Origin: JBBQWZ01 sp038210135
GTDB lineage: Bacteria > Acidobacteriota > Terriglobia > Bryobacterales > Bryobacteraceae
Direction of reading: 5' to 3'
Assembly: GCA_038210135.1 (NCBI GenBank)
Contig: JBBQWZ010000037.1
Coordinates: 1 to 64,000, forward strand
DNA: 64,000 nt
A program made the translations under genes and the position numbers. Under the pieces are notes generated by a model. It worked only from the letters and a program-made list of their open reading frames with translations. It made no database searches and was not told the origin of the DNA. Below are positions 51,247 to 60,772 of the stretch, piece after piece; position 1 is the first letter of the stretch; the number at the start of each line of letters is the position of its first letter.

Positions 51247-52397
51247 GAACGAAATGGATTTTTTTCACGGCTGCGGCCGCTCTGCTCATCTCCTGCGAAA
51301 AACAGAAGGAAGCAGAGAAGCCCGTCGATCCTCCCATCAAAATTTCAGCCACCGGAGAAGTCACCCTGCCCGCCGGATCTGCCAAGCGCAAGCAATTGAA
51401 GATTGAATCCGTCGTCCTCGCCGACGTGCCGATCCACGAGGTTGTCGCTCCCGGAAAAATCGAGGCGAATCCGAATCGCGTCTCGCGCGTCGTGTTGCCG
51501 CTCGCCGGGCGCATCTCTTCCGTCCTCGTGAAATTGGGCGATCAGGTGGAATCCGGCTCGCCCCTCATCACCCTTGAAAGCCCCGATAGCGACGCGGCCG
51601 TCTCAACTAACTTGCAGGCGCAAGCACAAATTTCCCAGGCAAGATCCGGGTTGCTGAAGGCGCAATCGGATCTCGAGCGCACCAAGGATCTCTATGCGCA
51701 CAACGCCATCGCGAAGAAAGAGGTCCTCAATTCCGAGGCCGCTCTCGCGCAAGCGCAATCCAACCTCGATCAGGCTCTCGCGTTACAAAAGCAAGCTCAG
51801 CGCCGTCTCGAAATCCTCGGCCTCACGCCCGGCGACTTCGGACAGAAGCTCACTATTCGCGCCTCACTCAGTGGAAAGATTCTCGAACTAAACGTGGTGC
51901 CCGGGGAATACCGCAACGACCTCAGCGCTCCCTTGCTGACTATCGCCGACCTCAGCACCGTCTGGGTCGCGAGCGACGTCCAGGAAACCGACATCCGCTT
52001 TATCGATCCGGGCGAAGCCATCACCGTCGAGCTCACCGCGTATCCGGGCGAGATTTTCCGCGCCAAAGTGATGCGCATCGCCGACATGGTCGATCCGCAG
52101 ACACGCACCGTTAAGGTCCGTGCCGAGGTCAACAACGCGAAAGGCCGCCTGCGTCCGGAAATGTTTGGCAAGATCCGCCACGTCGAAGGCTCCCAGCAAC
52201 GGCCCGTAATTCCGATGTCCGCCATCGTGCAAGGCGAAGGGCAGAACATCGTCTACAAGGTTTCGGGCAACGATACCTTTCTTCCCGTCGCGGTCAAGCT
52301 CGGCGAAAAGACCGGCGAGCGGATCGCCGTGAGTGAAGGCCTCAAAAAAGGCGACCAGGTGGTCACCGACGGCGTCATGCTGCTGCGGGGGAACTAG
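51243..52397 (+). CDS. czcB: RND efflux periplasmic adaptor lipoprotein (CzcB-type)
   Basis: The product is 384 residues. The start is TTG 51243, overlapping the czcC stop (TTGA), with AGGGAG 7 bases upstream. The lipobox LLISC (Cys18) makes it a lipoprotein. Lipoyl-like halves (SSVLVKLGDQVESGSPLITL; GKILELNVVPGEYRNDL) flank an alpha-hairpin (DLERTKDLYAHNAIAKKEVL), followed by barrel and membrane-proximal domains. It bridges the inner-membrane pump and the outer-membrane channel. No His-rich metal-binding N-terminus is seen, so the metal cannot be guessed from it. Confidence 0.9.
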   Translation: MRTKWIFFTAAAALLISCEKQKEAEKPVDPPIKISATGEVTLPAGSAKRKQLKIESVVLADVPIHEVVAPGKIEANPNRVSRVVLPLAGRISSVLVKLGDQVESGSPLITLESPDSDAAVSTNLQAQAQISQARSGLLKAQSDLERTKDLYAHNAIAKKEVLNSEAALAQAQSNLDQALALQKQAQRRLEILGLTPGDFGQKLTIRASLSGKILELNVVPGEYRNDLSAPLLTIADLSTVWVASDVQETDIRFIDPGEAITVELTAYPGEIFRAKVMRIADMVDPQTRTVKVRAEVNNAKGRLRPEMFGKIRHVEGSQQRPVIPMSAIVQGEGQNIVYKVSGNDTFLPVAVKLGEKTGERIAVSEGLKKGDQVVTDGVMLLRGN

Positions 52398-52401
52398 CCA
52401 A

Positions 52402-55400
52402 GTGATCGCCCTACTCTTGCGGTTCGCGCTTCGCCAGCGCTTCATCACCGTCCTCGCCGGCCTCACCCTGATCGGACTCGGCCTGTGGGCGTTCCAGCAA
52501 CTCAAGATCGAGGCGTATCCCGACATCTCGGATACGCAGGTCGTCGTCATCACCCTCTACCCGGGCCGCGCCGCCGAAGAGGTGGAGCAACAAGTCACCG
52601 TTCCGCTCGAACGCGCACTCAACAGCGTGCCGCAGGTTATTGCGCGCCGCTCCCGCACCATCTTCGGACTTTCCGTCGTCGAGCTGACTTTCGAATTCGG
52701 AACCAATGACTACTTCGCCCGCCAAGTCGTGCTCGAGAAACTGCGCGACGCCACCCTGCCCGACAACGTCACCCCTTCGCTCGGACCCCTTTCAACACCC
52801 ATTGGCGAGCTCTATCGCTATCAGATCGAAGGTGCCGGCGGCGACCAAATCAAGCTCCGCGAAATTGAAGACTGGATTGTCGAACCTCGTTTCCGCCAAG
52901 TGCCCGGCATCGCCGATGTCACGCCCTTCGGCGGCCTGATCAAGCAATATCAGATCGAGGTCGATCCCAGCGCGCTCAACAAATTCAATCTTTCGATCGC
53001 GCAAATCGCCACCGCCGTTGGAGCGAACAGCCAAAATGCCGGCGGTGCCATGCTCGACAACAAGCAGCAATCCATGGTCGTGCGCGGCGTTGGGCTGGTC
53101 CAAAACATCGGCGACATCGAGACCATCGTGGTCAACGAAACCAAGGGCGTACCCGTATTCATCCGCGACATCGGACGCGTTCGCATCGGCGCCGCCATCC
53201 AGACCGGAATCTTCGGCGTCAACAATAACAACGCGGGAATCGAAGGAATCGTGCTCATGCGGCGCGGCGAGAATCCCACCGAAGTTCTCACCGGAATCCG
53301 CGAAGCCGTCGAAGACCTCAACGCCAATCGCCTGCCTCCCGGCGTGAAGATCACGCCCATCTACGATCGCTCGGACCTCGTCAAGAATACCGTCGGCACC
53401 GTCACCCACACGCTGCTCGAAGGTCTGGTCATCGTCGTCGCCGTGCTCTTCTTGTTTCTCGGCAGTGTCCGTGCCGCGCTGCTGACCGCCATCACGATTC
53501 CGCTTTCGCTGCTCTTCGCTTTCGTGTGTATGCACTTCACCGGAATTCCCGCGAACCTGCTCAGCCTCGGCGCGCTCGACTTCGGCATCATCGTCGATGG
53601 AACCCTCGTCATGGTCGAGCACATCGTCGGCATGCTCGCCCAGCGCCGTGAGCGCTACGGCGATAAACTCGACGTCGAACGCAGCGTCCGCGATGCCGCC
53701 CTCGAAGTCGAGCGGCCGATTTTCTTCTCGCTCCTGATCATCATCGCCGCCTACATCCCGCTCTTCACGCTCGAGCGAGTCGAGCGCCGCCTCTTCACGC
53801 CGATGGCGTTCACCGTCTGCTATGCGCTGCTCGGCTCCATGCTGCTGGCCCTGACGCTGATCCCGGTGCTCGCGACCTACCTGTTCCGCAACGGCTCGAA
53901 GGAATGGCAGAACCCCGTCCTCACCTGGATCCAGCGCGGCTATGCCGCCGTGCTCAGCGTCGCGATGCGCCGTCCCTGGCTGGTCGTAACCGCTTCGGCG
54001 CTGATCGTCCTGGCCGCTTTCGGACTGGCCACGCGGCTCGGGTCGGAGTTCCTGCCGCAGTTGGACGAAGGCGTCATTTGGGTGCGTGCCAACCTGCCCG
54101 CCGGAATCTCGATCAACAAATCGTCCGAGATTGCCGGAAAGATTCGCGCGATCCTGCGCCAGTTTCCCGAAGTGAAACTCGTCAGCTCGCAAAGCGGACG
54201 CAACGATTCCGGCACCGACCCGTACGGACCGAACCGCAACGAAGTCTTCGTCGCGCTCAATAACTACGACACCTGGAAGGCCGGCAAGACCAAAGCCGAT
54301 CTCGTCGAAGAGTTCTCCGCCCGTCTTCGTTCCGAAATTCCCGGCGCGAATTTCAGCTTTACGCAGCCGATCATCGACAACGTGACCGAAGCCGTCACCG
54401 GCTCCGCCGCCGATCTCGCCGTCATCGTCAGCGGACCGGATCTCGTCACCCTGCGCCGCATCGCCGCCGAGGCGCTTGAAATTGTGAGGCAAGTCCCCGG
54501 CGCGGCCGACTCCGCTCTCGAGCAGGAAGCCGATCAGGCGCAGGTCCGTCTCGCCGTCAATCGCCAGGAAGTCGCCCGTTACGGAATCAACGTGAAGGAC
54601 GTGCAAGACGTCATCGAAATGGCCATCGGTGGGCGCGTCGTCTCCACCATGTTCGAAGGCGAGCGCCGCTTCGACATCACCGTCCGTTATATTCCCGAGG
54701 CGCGCACCGACATCCCCGCCATCGGCAACATCCTGATTCCCACCCGTGAAGGCGGTCGCGTACCGCTCTCGCAGCTCGCGCAAATCAAAGTCGTCAGTGG
54801 CGCCAGCATCATCGCCCGCCGTGAAAATCAACGCCAAATCACCGTGCGAACCAACATTCGCGGACGCGATCAAGGCAGCTTCGTCAAGGATGCCCAGACT
54901 CGCATCGACGTGAAGATCAAGCTTCCCGGCGGCTATCACGTCGAATGGGGCGGCCAGTTTGAGAACCTGGAGCGCGCCCGAAAGCGCCTCACCGTGATCC
55001 TCCCGATCACCATCGCGATCATCTTCGTGCTCCTGTTCTTCACCTTCGGTTCGCCGACGCACGCCGGACTCGTCCTGATGAACGTTCCGTTCTCGCTCGT
55101 CGGCGGCATCGTGTTTCTATACCTGCGCGGAATCAACCTGAGCGTCTCCGCCGCCGTCGGCTTCATTTCTCTATTCGGAGTCGCCGTGATGAGCGGCGTG
55201 CTCGTCATCGCCGAAATCAACCGGCGCCTGCGCGTCGAACCCGATACGCCCATCGACAAGGCCGTCGTCGAAGGCTCGCTCGCGCAAATGCGGCCCGTGC
55301 TGATGATGATCGTCGTCGCCCTTCTCGGCATGGTTCCAGCCGCGCGAGCCACCGGAATCGGCAGCGACGTGCAGCGGCCGCTCGCGACCGTGGTGGTCGG

Positions 55401-55500
55401 CGGTTTGCTGTCCACCCTACTCTTGACGCTGTTCGCGCTCCCTAGCCTGTACGTCATTATCGGAAGGCGTAAAGAGCGCGCAAAGGAGCACAAATCATGA
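52402..55500 (+). CDS. czcA: Heavy-metal RND efflux pump, inner-membrane subunit (CzcA/CusA-type)
   Basis: The product is about 1032 residues from GTG 52402, 4 bases after the adaptor stop. It has two large periplasmic loops and about 12 membrane segments. HME-RND features include LKIEAYPDISDTQVVVITLY at the N-terminus, LSLGALDFGIIVDGTLVMVE in TM4 (the proton-relay acidic residue), ERPIFFSLLIIIAAYIPLF, and SVSAAVGFISLFGVAVMSGV near TM10. This class exports Zn/Co/Cd/Ni or Cu/Ag using the proton gradient. I could not decide between the divalent and monovalent groups with confidence. Confidence 0.93.
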   Translation: MIALLLRFALRQRFITVLAGLTLIGLGLWAFQQLKIEAYPDISDTQVVVITLYPGRAAEEVEQQVTVPLERALNSVPQVIARRSRTIFGLSVVELTFEFGTNDYFARQVVLEKLRDATLPDNVTPSLGPLSTPIGELYRYQIEGAGGDQIKLREIEDWIVEPRFRQVPGIADVTPFGGLIKQYQIEVDPSALNKFNLSIAQIATAVGANSQNAGGAMLDNKQQSMVVRGVGLVQNIGDIETIVVNETKGVPVFIRDIGRVRIGAAIQTGIFGVNNNNAGIEGIVLMRRGENPTEVLTGIREAVEDLNANRLPPGVKITPIYDRSDLVKNTVGTVTHTLLEGLVIVVAVLFLFLGSVRAALLTAITIPLSLLFAFVCMHFTGIPANLLSLGALDFGIIVDGTLVMVEHIVGMLAQRRERYGDKLDVERSVRDAALEVERPIFFSLLIIIAAYIPLFTLERVERRLFTPMAFTVCYALLGSMLLALTLIPVLATYLFRNGSKEWQNPVLTWIQRGYAAVLSVAMRRPWLVVTASALIVLAAFGLATRLGSEFLPQLDEGVIWVRANLPAGISINKSSEIAGKIRAILRQFPEVKLVSSQSGRNDSGTDPYGPNRNEVFVALNNYDTWKAGKTKADLVEEFSARLRSEIPGANFSFTQPIIDNVTEAVTGSAADLAVIVSGPDLVTLRRIAAEALEIVRQVPGAADSALEQEADQAQVRLAVNRQEVARYGINVKDVQDVIEMAIGGRVVSTMFEGERRFDITVRYIPEARTDIPAIGNILIPTREGGRVPLSQLAQIKVVSGASIIARRENQRQITVRTNIRGRDQGSFVKDAQTRIDVKIKLPGGYHVEWGGQFENLERARKRLTVILPITIAIIFVLLFFTFGSPTHAGLVLMNVPFSLVGGIVFLYLRGINLSVSAAVGFISLFGVAVMSGVLVIAEINRRLRVEPDTPIDKAVVEGSLAQMRPVLMMIVVALLGMVPAARATGIGSDVQRPLATVVVGGLLSTLLLTLFALPSLYVIIGRRKERAKEHKS

Positions 55501-55808
55501 ATAAGCTGTTGGTGATCTACGTCGATGAAACCGACATGCACGAGCAACTGCCTCTCTATGAGGCGATCTGCCGAAAGCTCGTCCAGCTCGGCGCCCCCGG
55601 AGCTACCGTGCTCGCCGGAATCATGGGCTTCGGCAGCCAAGGGCACATCCATCGCAAACGCTTGTTCGGCGTTTCGGACGACCGGCCCATTCAGATTTCG
55701 GTCGTCGCCGCCGACGCCTTCCTCCGGGAAAAAGCGATCCCCGCCGTCAAGGTCATGATGAAAGACGGCCTCATGTTTCTCGTAGACGTAGAACGCGTCG
55801 GCCCGTAG
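55497..55808 (+). CDS. DUF190 family PII-like protein
   Basis: The product is a 103-residue ferredoxin-like small protein: LLVIYVDETDMHEQLPLYEA, LGAPGATVLAGIMGFGSQGH, IQISVVAADAFLREKAIPAV. DUF190 is structurally related to PII signalling proteins and is often encoded with transporters. Its ATG overlaps the czcA stop (ATGA), so it is translationally coupled to the pump. A trimeric regulator that binds a nucleotide or anion and tunes the pump is plausible, but unproven. Confidence 0.85.
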   Translation: MNKLLVIYVDETDMHEQLPLYEAICRKLVQLGAPGATVLAGIMGFGSQGHIHRKRLFGVSDDRPIQISVVAADAFLREKAIPAVKVMMKDGLMFLVDVERVGP

Positions 55809-56284
55809 GCTCGTGCGTGCTTCATTGTCCACGCGCTCCTTCTGCAACCGCTCTAGCCATCGCGGAGGCAGAATATCGGTCGGCGCCCCTTGCAGTTCCA
55901 GAGCTGTTTCATAGTGTTCTTGCAGTGGATGGAACCAGATTGGTGAGCGCGACCTGACCGTCGCCGCTTCGATGGCCTCCTAGTCACAGATTCAGAAGCA
56001 GGTTGTGAAGTGGCGGATTCAGACAATTCAAAATGCCACTGCAAACTGTGGGTCGGGCAGATCTCTCGAAAGAGTATAAATGCTTCGTGGGTTCACCCCG
56101 AAGTGTGTGGTCCAACATTCCTATCGCGCTCGAAAAGTGAAGGACCAGATTTCCTTCCTGGCTGCATGCTACGAGGAGTCGTCTATGATGAAGTCAACCG
56201 GCATTATGGAGCAGGCAGGGACTCGAAGTTACGAGCGCAACCTCAGCAATGATTGCTTAGCTTCTGCCGAGTAGAGGTTTTACG
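55809..56284. other. Intergenic region, no gene seen
   Basis: This 476-bp gap separates the efflux operon from the regulator gene. Composition drops in G/C. Short open frames around 56010-56270 show no family resemblance or good start. GAGG before the GTG at 56285 is the ribosome-binding site of the next gene. No hairpin terminator was found directly after 55808. Confidence 0.45.
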
Positions 56285-58615
56285 GTGCCGTCCGCTTCCG
56301 ATTCGCCGGTCTTTTGCGTTGATACTATCGAGATCGACGTAGCCCGCGGCTGTCTGCGCCGGGACGGCCAGGAAGTGCATCTGGCGCCCAAAGCGTTTCG
56401 GCTGCTGGTCCATCTGGTAGTCCAGCGCGAGCGCCTCGTGGCCAAGGAAGAGCTGATGGAGCTTTTCTGGAAGGACACGGCCGTCACGGACGACGCCCTG
56501 ACGCAATGCATAGCTGAAATCCGGCGCGCCCTCAGCGACAACCCGCGGAATCCCGCTTACGTAAAGACCGTTCCGCGCCGCGGATATCGCTTTGTGGGAG
56601 TCGTCGAAGAGCGTATCGTCGACGAACTACAAAGGTCGAATACCGGGGAGGCTTCGGCTTCTGAACCGCCCTCGCATTCGGCCCGCCTGCCCGAAGAAAT
56701 CGCGGTGTTGCCGGTGGCCCACGCCCGCATGCCGATCCGGAACCCCGCCAGCCGTCGCGTTCCCTGGGTGATCGGCACCGCTCTTCTAGCGGTATCCATC
56801 GGCGGAGCCGCCTTCTGGAATTCTTCATTTCGCAGTCCTCTCCCCGGCCAGGGGAAACGTCAGATTGCGATTATGCGTTTCGAAACCCGCTCCGGTCAGC
56901 CGGAACTGGACTGGCTTCGCGACGGTCTGCCGGAAATGCTGGCGACTACTCTATCGAAATCTCCGGCCCTGGAAATTCTAAGCCGCGGGCAGCTTTACGC
57001 GCGTGCCTCCCGAGGCATAAAACCCGGCGTCGAAGGCGCGCTCGAACTCGCTCGATCGACGCGCGCTTCCGCCGCCGTCGTCGGATCGTTTTCGAAGCTC
57101 GGCGCCAGCATGCGCGTGGATATTCAGCTGTACGATCCGCGGAACGGCTCCCTGCTCGGCGCAGAGACGATTACCGTCGAACGCGAGGACAAGCTGCTGG
57201 CGCAGATCGACTTCCTTGCCGCCCGGCTGGCGCAAATACTCGCGCCGCAAAGCCGCAACCACGATCGCCGCGAGCTTGCCTCGCTGATGACGCAGAATCT
57301 AGAGGCCTATCGTTATTACACGATCGGCATGGAAAAGGTGGAAGCCTTCCAGACCGCCGAAGCGATTGCGCTTTTCGAAGCCGCCGTAAAACTCGATCCC
57401 GGATTCGTGATGGCCTACGCGCGCATCGGCTACGCGCACGCCGTCACGAACGCGGAGTTGGCAAAAGGGCGTCCCTATTTGGAGAAGGCTTTTAAAATGT
57501 CGGGCCGGCTTACCGAAAAAGACCGGCGGCATATTGTGGCCTGGTATGCGATCGCCAATCAGGATTACCAAACCGCGCTCCGTCAGTACTCGGACCTCGT
57601 CGCCGAATATCCAGGCGAGCCCGAAGCCTACTTCCGCCTCGCCGCTCTGCTTCGCGGAGAATCCCGTCATGAGGAAGCAGCCGAAAGGTTGCGCCAGGCG
57701 ATCACAATGGATCCCGAGGATCCGAAGCTCTACAACGCCTTAGCAGCGGTATCCTCCGAAATGGGCCGGCATGATGATGCCATCGGCATGGCGAGTCGGT
57801 ACGTCGCTTTGGCCCCTATGGATCCAAATTCCCACGACAGCCTTGGACTCTCCTACGATCTCGCGGGTAAGTTTGCACTGGCCATGGACGAATACGGGCA
57901 AGCGCTCGAACGCAAACCCGATTTCCATATCGCCGCGCTGCACAGACTCGCACTGCTCGCTAAAATGGGCCGCTTCAACGAATGCGTTCGTGAATCGCTG
58001 GCGCTCGCCGAAAGCGTCGAGGGTCACATTGAAAAACGGCGAGGCTGGGATCAGGCGGCTCGCGCGGAATGGGCCCGCGGCCATACGGTGCAGGCCCGTA
58101 CCTACGCCGCGAATGCGATTGAGTATCACATCGAAGGAATTCAAGATATCAATCCGGCTGTACTTCTGCTTCCAGTGAGCAATTCACGCCAGAGCATCGT
58201 CGTCGCACCGCAAGTCGGCAGGGGAAGCCGTTACGGCGAACGTCGCGTGTTCTACTTCCTGGCCCAGGAACATAAGTCGCACGGAAGGAATGCGGAAATG
58301 CTGATCGCCTTGCAGCAGCTCCTCAAAGCGCGAACGGGCTGGGGTGATTGGGAAACCTATGAAGATTCGCTGGCAGAAGCGTACTTTGGCCTGGGAAGAA
58401 TGGACGACGCCATTCCCGAGTACGAGCGGGCACTCCGTATATTTCCTGGAATCGCCAAGGCGCGGTTTCATCTCGCGCAAGCCTACCAGAGCAAGGGCCG
58501 GGCGGAAGAAGCGAAGCAGCAGTACCGCGAGTTTCTGGGGCTATGGAAGCAAGCGGACGCCGATCTGCCGGAGCTCGAGGAAGCCCGCCGCTTCGTCGAG
58601 TCCAACCTTCAATAA
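56285..58615 (+). CDS. Membrane-bound winged-helix regulator with TPR sensor domain (CadC-like)
   Basis: The product is 776 residues, with GTG start and GAGG 7 bases upstream. Residues about 10-105 form an OmpR/PhoB-type winged helix (LAPKAFRLLVHLVVQRERLV; YVKTVPRRGYRFVG). One membrane helix follows (about 160-180, PWVIGTALLAVSIGGAAF). Outside it is a TolB/FlgO-like domain (IAIMRFETRSGQPELDWLRD; AAVVGSFSKLGASMRVDIQL), then a long series of TPRs (EAYFRLAALLRGESRHEEAA; ARFHLAQAYQSKGRAEEAKQ). The layout resembles CadC/ToxR one-component regulators with a periplasmic sensor; it is common in acidobacteria. The regulon is unknown: neighbours are the efflux operon upstream and a WSC protein downstream. 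Confidence 0.88.
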   Translation: MPSASDSPVFCVDTIEIDVARGCLRRDGQEVHLAPKAFRLLVHLVVQRERLVAKEELMELFWKDTAVTDDALTQCIAEIRRALSDNPRNPAYVKTVPRRGYRFVGVVEERIVDELQRSNTGEASASEPPSHSARLPEEIAVLPVAHARMPIRNPASRRVPWVIGTALLAVSIGGAAFWNSSFRSPLPGQGKRQIAIMRFETRSGQPELDWLRDGLPEMLATTLSKSPALEILSRGQLYARASRGIKPGVEGALELARSTRASAAVVGSFSKLGASMRVDIQLYDPRNGSLLGAETITVEREDKLLAQIDFLAARLAQILAPQSRNHDRRELASLMTQNLEAYRYYTIGMEKVEAFQTAEAIALFEAAVKLDPGFVMAYARIGYAHAVTNAELAKGRPYLEKAFKMSGRLTEKDRRHIVAWYAIANQDYQTALRQYSDLVAEYPGEPEAYFRLAALLRGESRHEEAAERLRQAITMDPEDPKLYNALAAVSSEMGRHDDAIGMASRYVALAPMDPNSHDSLGLSYDLAGKFALAMDEYGQALERKPDFHIAALHRLALLAKMGRFNECVRESLALAESVEGHIEKRRGWDQAARAEWARGHTVQARTYAANAIEYHIEGIQDINPAVLLLPVSNSRQSIVVAPQVGRGSRYGERRVFYFLAQEHKSHGRNAEMLIALQQLLKARTGWGDWETYEDSLAEAYFGLGRMDDAIPEYERALRIFPGIAKARFHLAQAYQSKGRAEEAKQQYREFLGLWKQADADLPELEEARRFVESNLQ

Positions 58616-58671
58616 TTGATACTGGACTTGAATAATTGATGCTGGAGCGGAATATCCGCGCAGCTCGCTCA

Positions 58672-58718
58672 ATCCGAGCAGCGCACAAAGCAGCGCGCAG
58701 CGCTGCGGCGTAAGCGGA
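58672..58718. repeat. 47-bp dispersed repeat, copy 2
   Basis: This matches 549-595 at 42 of 47 positions, including the gcagcgc/gcgctgc hairpin core. It lies 57 bases after the regulator stop. Just before it, the 15-mers aataattgatactgg and aataattgatgctgg (58611-58645) form a short direct repeat that starts at the regulator's stop codon. Confidence 0.7.
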
Positions 58719-58805
58719 TTACAAGCGTTCCGCCCCTCTACGAAAACCTGAAACTACTCTCTAAGCCACACCAGTTCCCGAGTCATCCCCACTCAGCGGT
58801 AATTC

Positions 58806-60188
58806 TCACTGCGTCCGCTTGTAGTAATACTTGTAGTTCACTCCCCCCCACATCATCTCGATCCGAACCACCACGTCGCCGGTCGTTCCGGTCGGCTTAT
58901 ACGATATGTTTTGCTGGGCGCTCGCGGAGGCTCCGTTCGCGGCCTTCGGGTACGCGCACAACTTGTCCTCCGGGTTGGTCGTGGTGAGGCCCTCGGCGCC
59001 TACGCATAGAAGAGCGGCTAACCCACCTCCTTTCGATTCGGGGGTGGATTGCGCGTTGAGCGAAACGCTGAATCCGCTGCCGTCGAACTGCGCCGGTGGA
59101 GCACTCCACTGGAACACCGCTATTCCGCCCCATGTACTCCGTGCAGTGGTCCCTTGAGTGGTGTATGTCCAACCTGCGCGACTTTCAGGCGAAACCGTCA
59201 CCGAAGTCAGCACCCAGCGTCCTGGCACCGCGCCGGGCGGCTGCGGATTGCCTCGCGGATCCGGTCCATTCGCGTAGGTCGGGGGAAACTGCGGCTGCGG
59301 CTTGGCTCGAGGATCAAAGCCAGGGGGGCCTGTCTGAACCTGGGGGACGCGGCCAGATCCAGGAGGGCCGGGAATGCCGGTGGAGTACACGCTGTTGGCG
59401 GCGAACCCTCCGCAGTTCTGCCCGGAATCGCCGGTGCACTTGACGTCGCAATTCGAGGCGGGGCCGTACTTACCGTAATTATTTCCGCAGAGGCAGCTTT
59501 GCCCGTTTTGCATGCCGGCATAGGCGAAGCCGCGCTGGCGGCACGATGCGACGCAGCTTTGGGGAGAATTGTCGGGCGTCGCGTACGGATAGCCGTTCAG
59601 GTCAAAAACTTTGGTATCGCGGAAGCACCCAAGAAATTCGGGTCGCTGCCCTCTACCCCGGATGCGACCCCCCGGAACTTGGCCCCGATTTGCCTGCTCG
59701 GAATCGCACATGGCAGGTTTACCCGCCAAAGCCGCGGCCTCTTCGCAACACAATCCGGTCTTCACCTGGTTCCAGCCGAAACCCGCCGATTCGCCTGCTC
59801 GGATTACGGCGAATTCGCTGGTCCGGGAGTTTTGCAAGACGGACATGTCGCGGCAACAATAACTGAAGAACCTACTGGACGCGCGAACCACCGCCGCCTC
59901 GGCGTTGGCGGCCGCGAAACCGCAACCGCCGGGTCGGGTACAGGAAAGCGGAGATAGGATCAGGTCCGCCAGGAACCATACTCCGGTGCCGCCGATTCCC
60001 GGGTTCTCTCGCGCGACGGTCACCCAATCGTTGCGTCCTGAGCAGGGAGACGTTTTGACCCAGACTCTAAACCCGTCACTGGCGGGTTGTCCCGGTGAGG
60101 GCGAGCCCGAAACTAAAAACAGTGCCACGGTGCAAAGGAGCCCCACTTTATGTTTCGAAAATCCGAGGATGCTAGTACGACTGATCAA
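58806..60188 (-). CDS. Secreted WSC-domain protein
   Basis: The product is 460 residues. It starts with TTG at 60188; AGGAG lies 6 bases upstream, which decides for this rare start. A signal peptide follows (VGLLCTVALFLVSGSPSPGQ). The N-terminal third is Cys-rich without an assigned fold. Residues about 185-275 are a WSC domain with eight cysteines in the right spacing (EFLGCFRD; SCVASCRQRGFAYAGMQNG; SCLCGNNYG; CDVKCTG; NCGG). A Pro/Gly-rich linker leads to a beta-rich C-terminal domain (TFGGIAVFQW-like strands; GDVVVRIEMMWGGVNYKYYY). WSC domains are mainly eukaryotic wall sensors or carbohydrate-binding modules, so binding to fungal or plant glycans is a possible role. Confidence 0.8.
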   Translation of the reverse strand: MISRTSILGFSKHKVGLLCTVALFLVSGSPSPGQPASDGFRVWVKTSPCSGRNDWVTVARENPGIGGTGVWFLADLILSPLSCTRPGGCGFAAANAEAAVVRASSRFFSYCCRDMSVLQNSRTSEFAVIRAGESAGFGWNQVKTGLCCEEAAALAGKPAMCDSEQANRGQVPGGRIRGRGQRPEFLGCFRDTKVFDLNGYPYATPDNSPQSCVASCRQRGFAYAGMQNGQSCLCGNNYGKYGPASNCDVKCTGDSGQNCGGFAANSVYSTGIPGPPGSGRVPQVQTGPPGFDPRAKPQPQFPPTYANGPDPRGNPQPPGAVPGRWVLTSVTVSPESRAGWTYTTQGTTARSTWGGIAVFQWSAPPAQFDGSGFSVSLNAQSTPESKGGGLAALLCVGAEGLTTTNPEDKLCAYPKAANGASASAQQNISYKPTGTTGDVVVRIEMMWGGVNYKYYYKRTQ

Positions 60189-60772
60189 ATCGGTCTCCTG
60201 TGGTTGCGGTTATCGATCCGGCCGGCGTTCCATGTCGGCCCGAGCATCGATCTTGGTCCCAAAGCAGGTGAGAAGTAACGAGGAAATGCTGAGGTTTTGA
60301 CGAACAGATGCTAAGATGAGGGCTTTTTTGAAGGGTTGGTGCAACGAAGTGGAATTCGAAACCGAAAACTAATACCCGTCAAAAGGGGGTTCGGAAGAAG
60401 CGGAAGCTAGGCCGGACACCGGATCGACTCCGCTTCCCTTGATGCGTATCGCTCTCGGGAGACAGCGGGTCTTTGCCGGCATGACGCCCAGTCGGGCCAG
60501 CTCGGTCGAGATCCGCGGTCAATCTGAGAATCTCAAGCCAACCGCTTGGACGGGCCCTCTGAGGTACAAGGAGGCTTGGTCGCGAACACCCGGTAACCCG
60601 CTCACAACGGATCGAGATTTTGAACGAGCCCGGCAAACCAGTGAGAAAGATACGTCACTGCGTCGGAAGCCGGGCATGAAGGAGTTATACGCCCCGGCGC
60701 GGAAAGCTCGCGATTGTTCGTCATCATGAAAACCCGCACAGGAATCGGACTGGCCGTTCGTATACTGAGCTA
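60189..60772. other. Intergenic region, unassigned
   Basis: This 584-bp stretch has no frame with a recognisable product. Several short open frames on both strands (60379-60729) share no protein-like features. Given the broken genes that follow, it may be eroded coding or mobile-element DNA, but I cannot name the source. Confidence 0.4.

Noticed and set aside
52792..55062. 756-residue open frame antisense to the RND pump gene
   Set aside because: Its Asp/Gly/Glu-rich text is the complement of a strongly biased coding strand; the pump frame has all family motifs.
56010..56270. Short open frames before the winged-helix regulator
   Set aside because: Overlapping frames with unrelated translations, no good start and no protein-like pattern.
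60379..60729. Remnant of a group II intron or other mobile element
   Set aside because: Short open frames on both strands seemed vaguely reminiscent, but no reverse-transcriptase motif or intron domain V hairpin was found.
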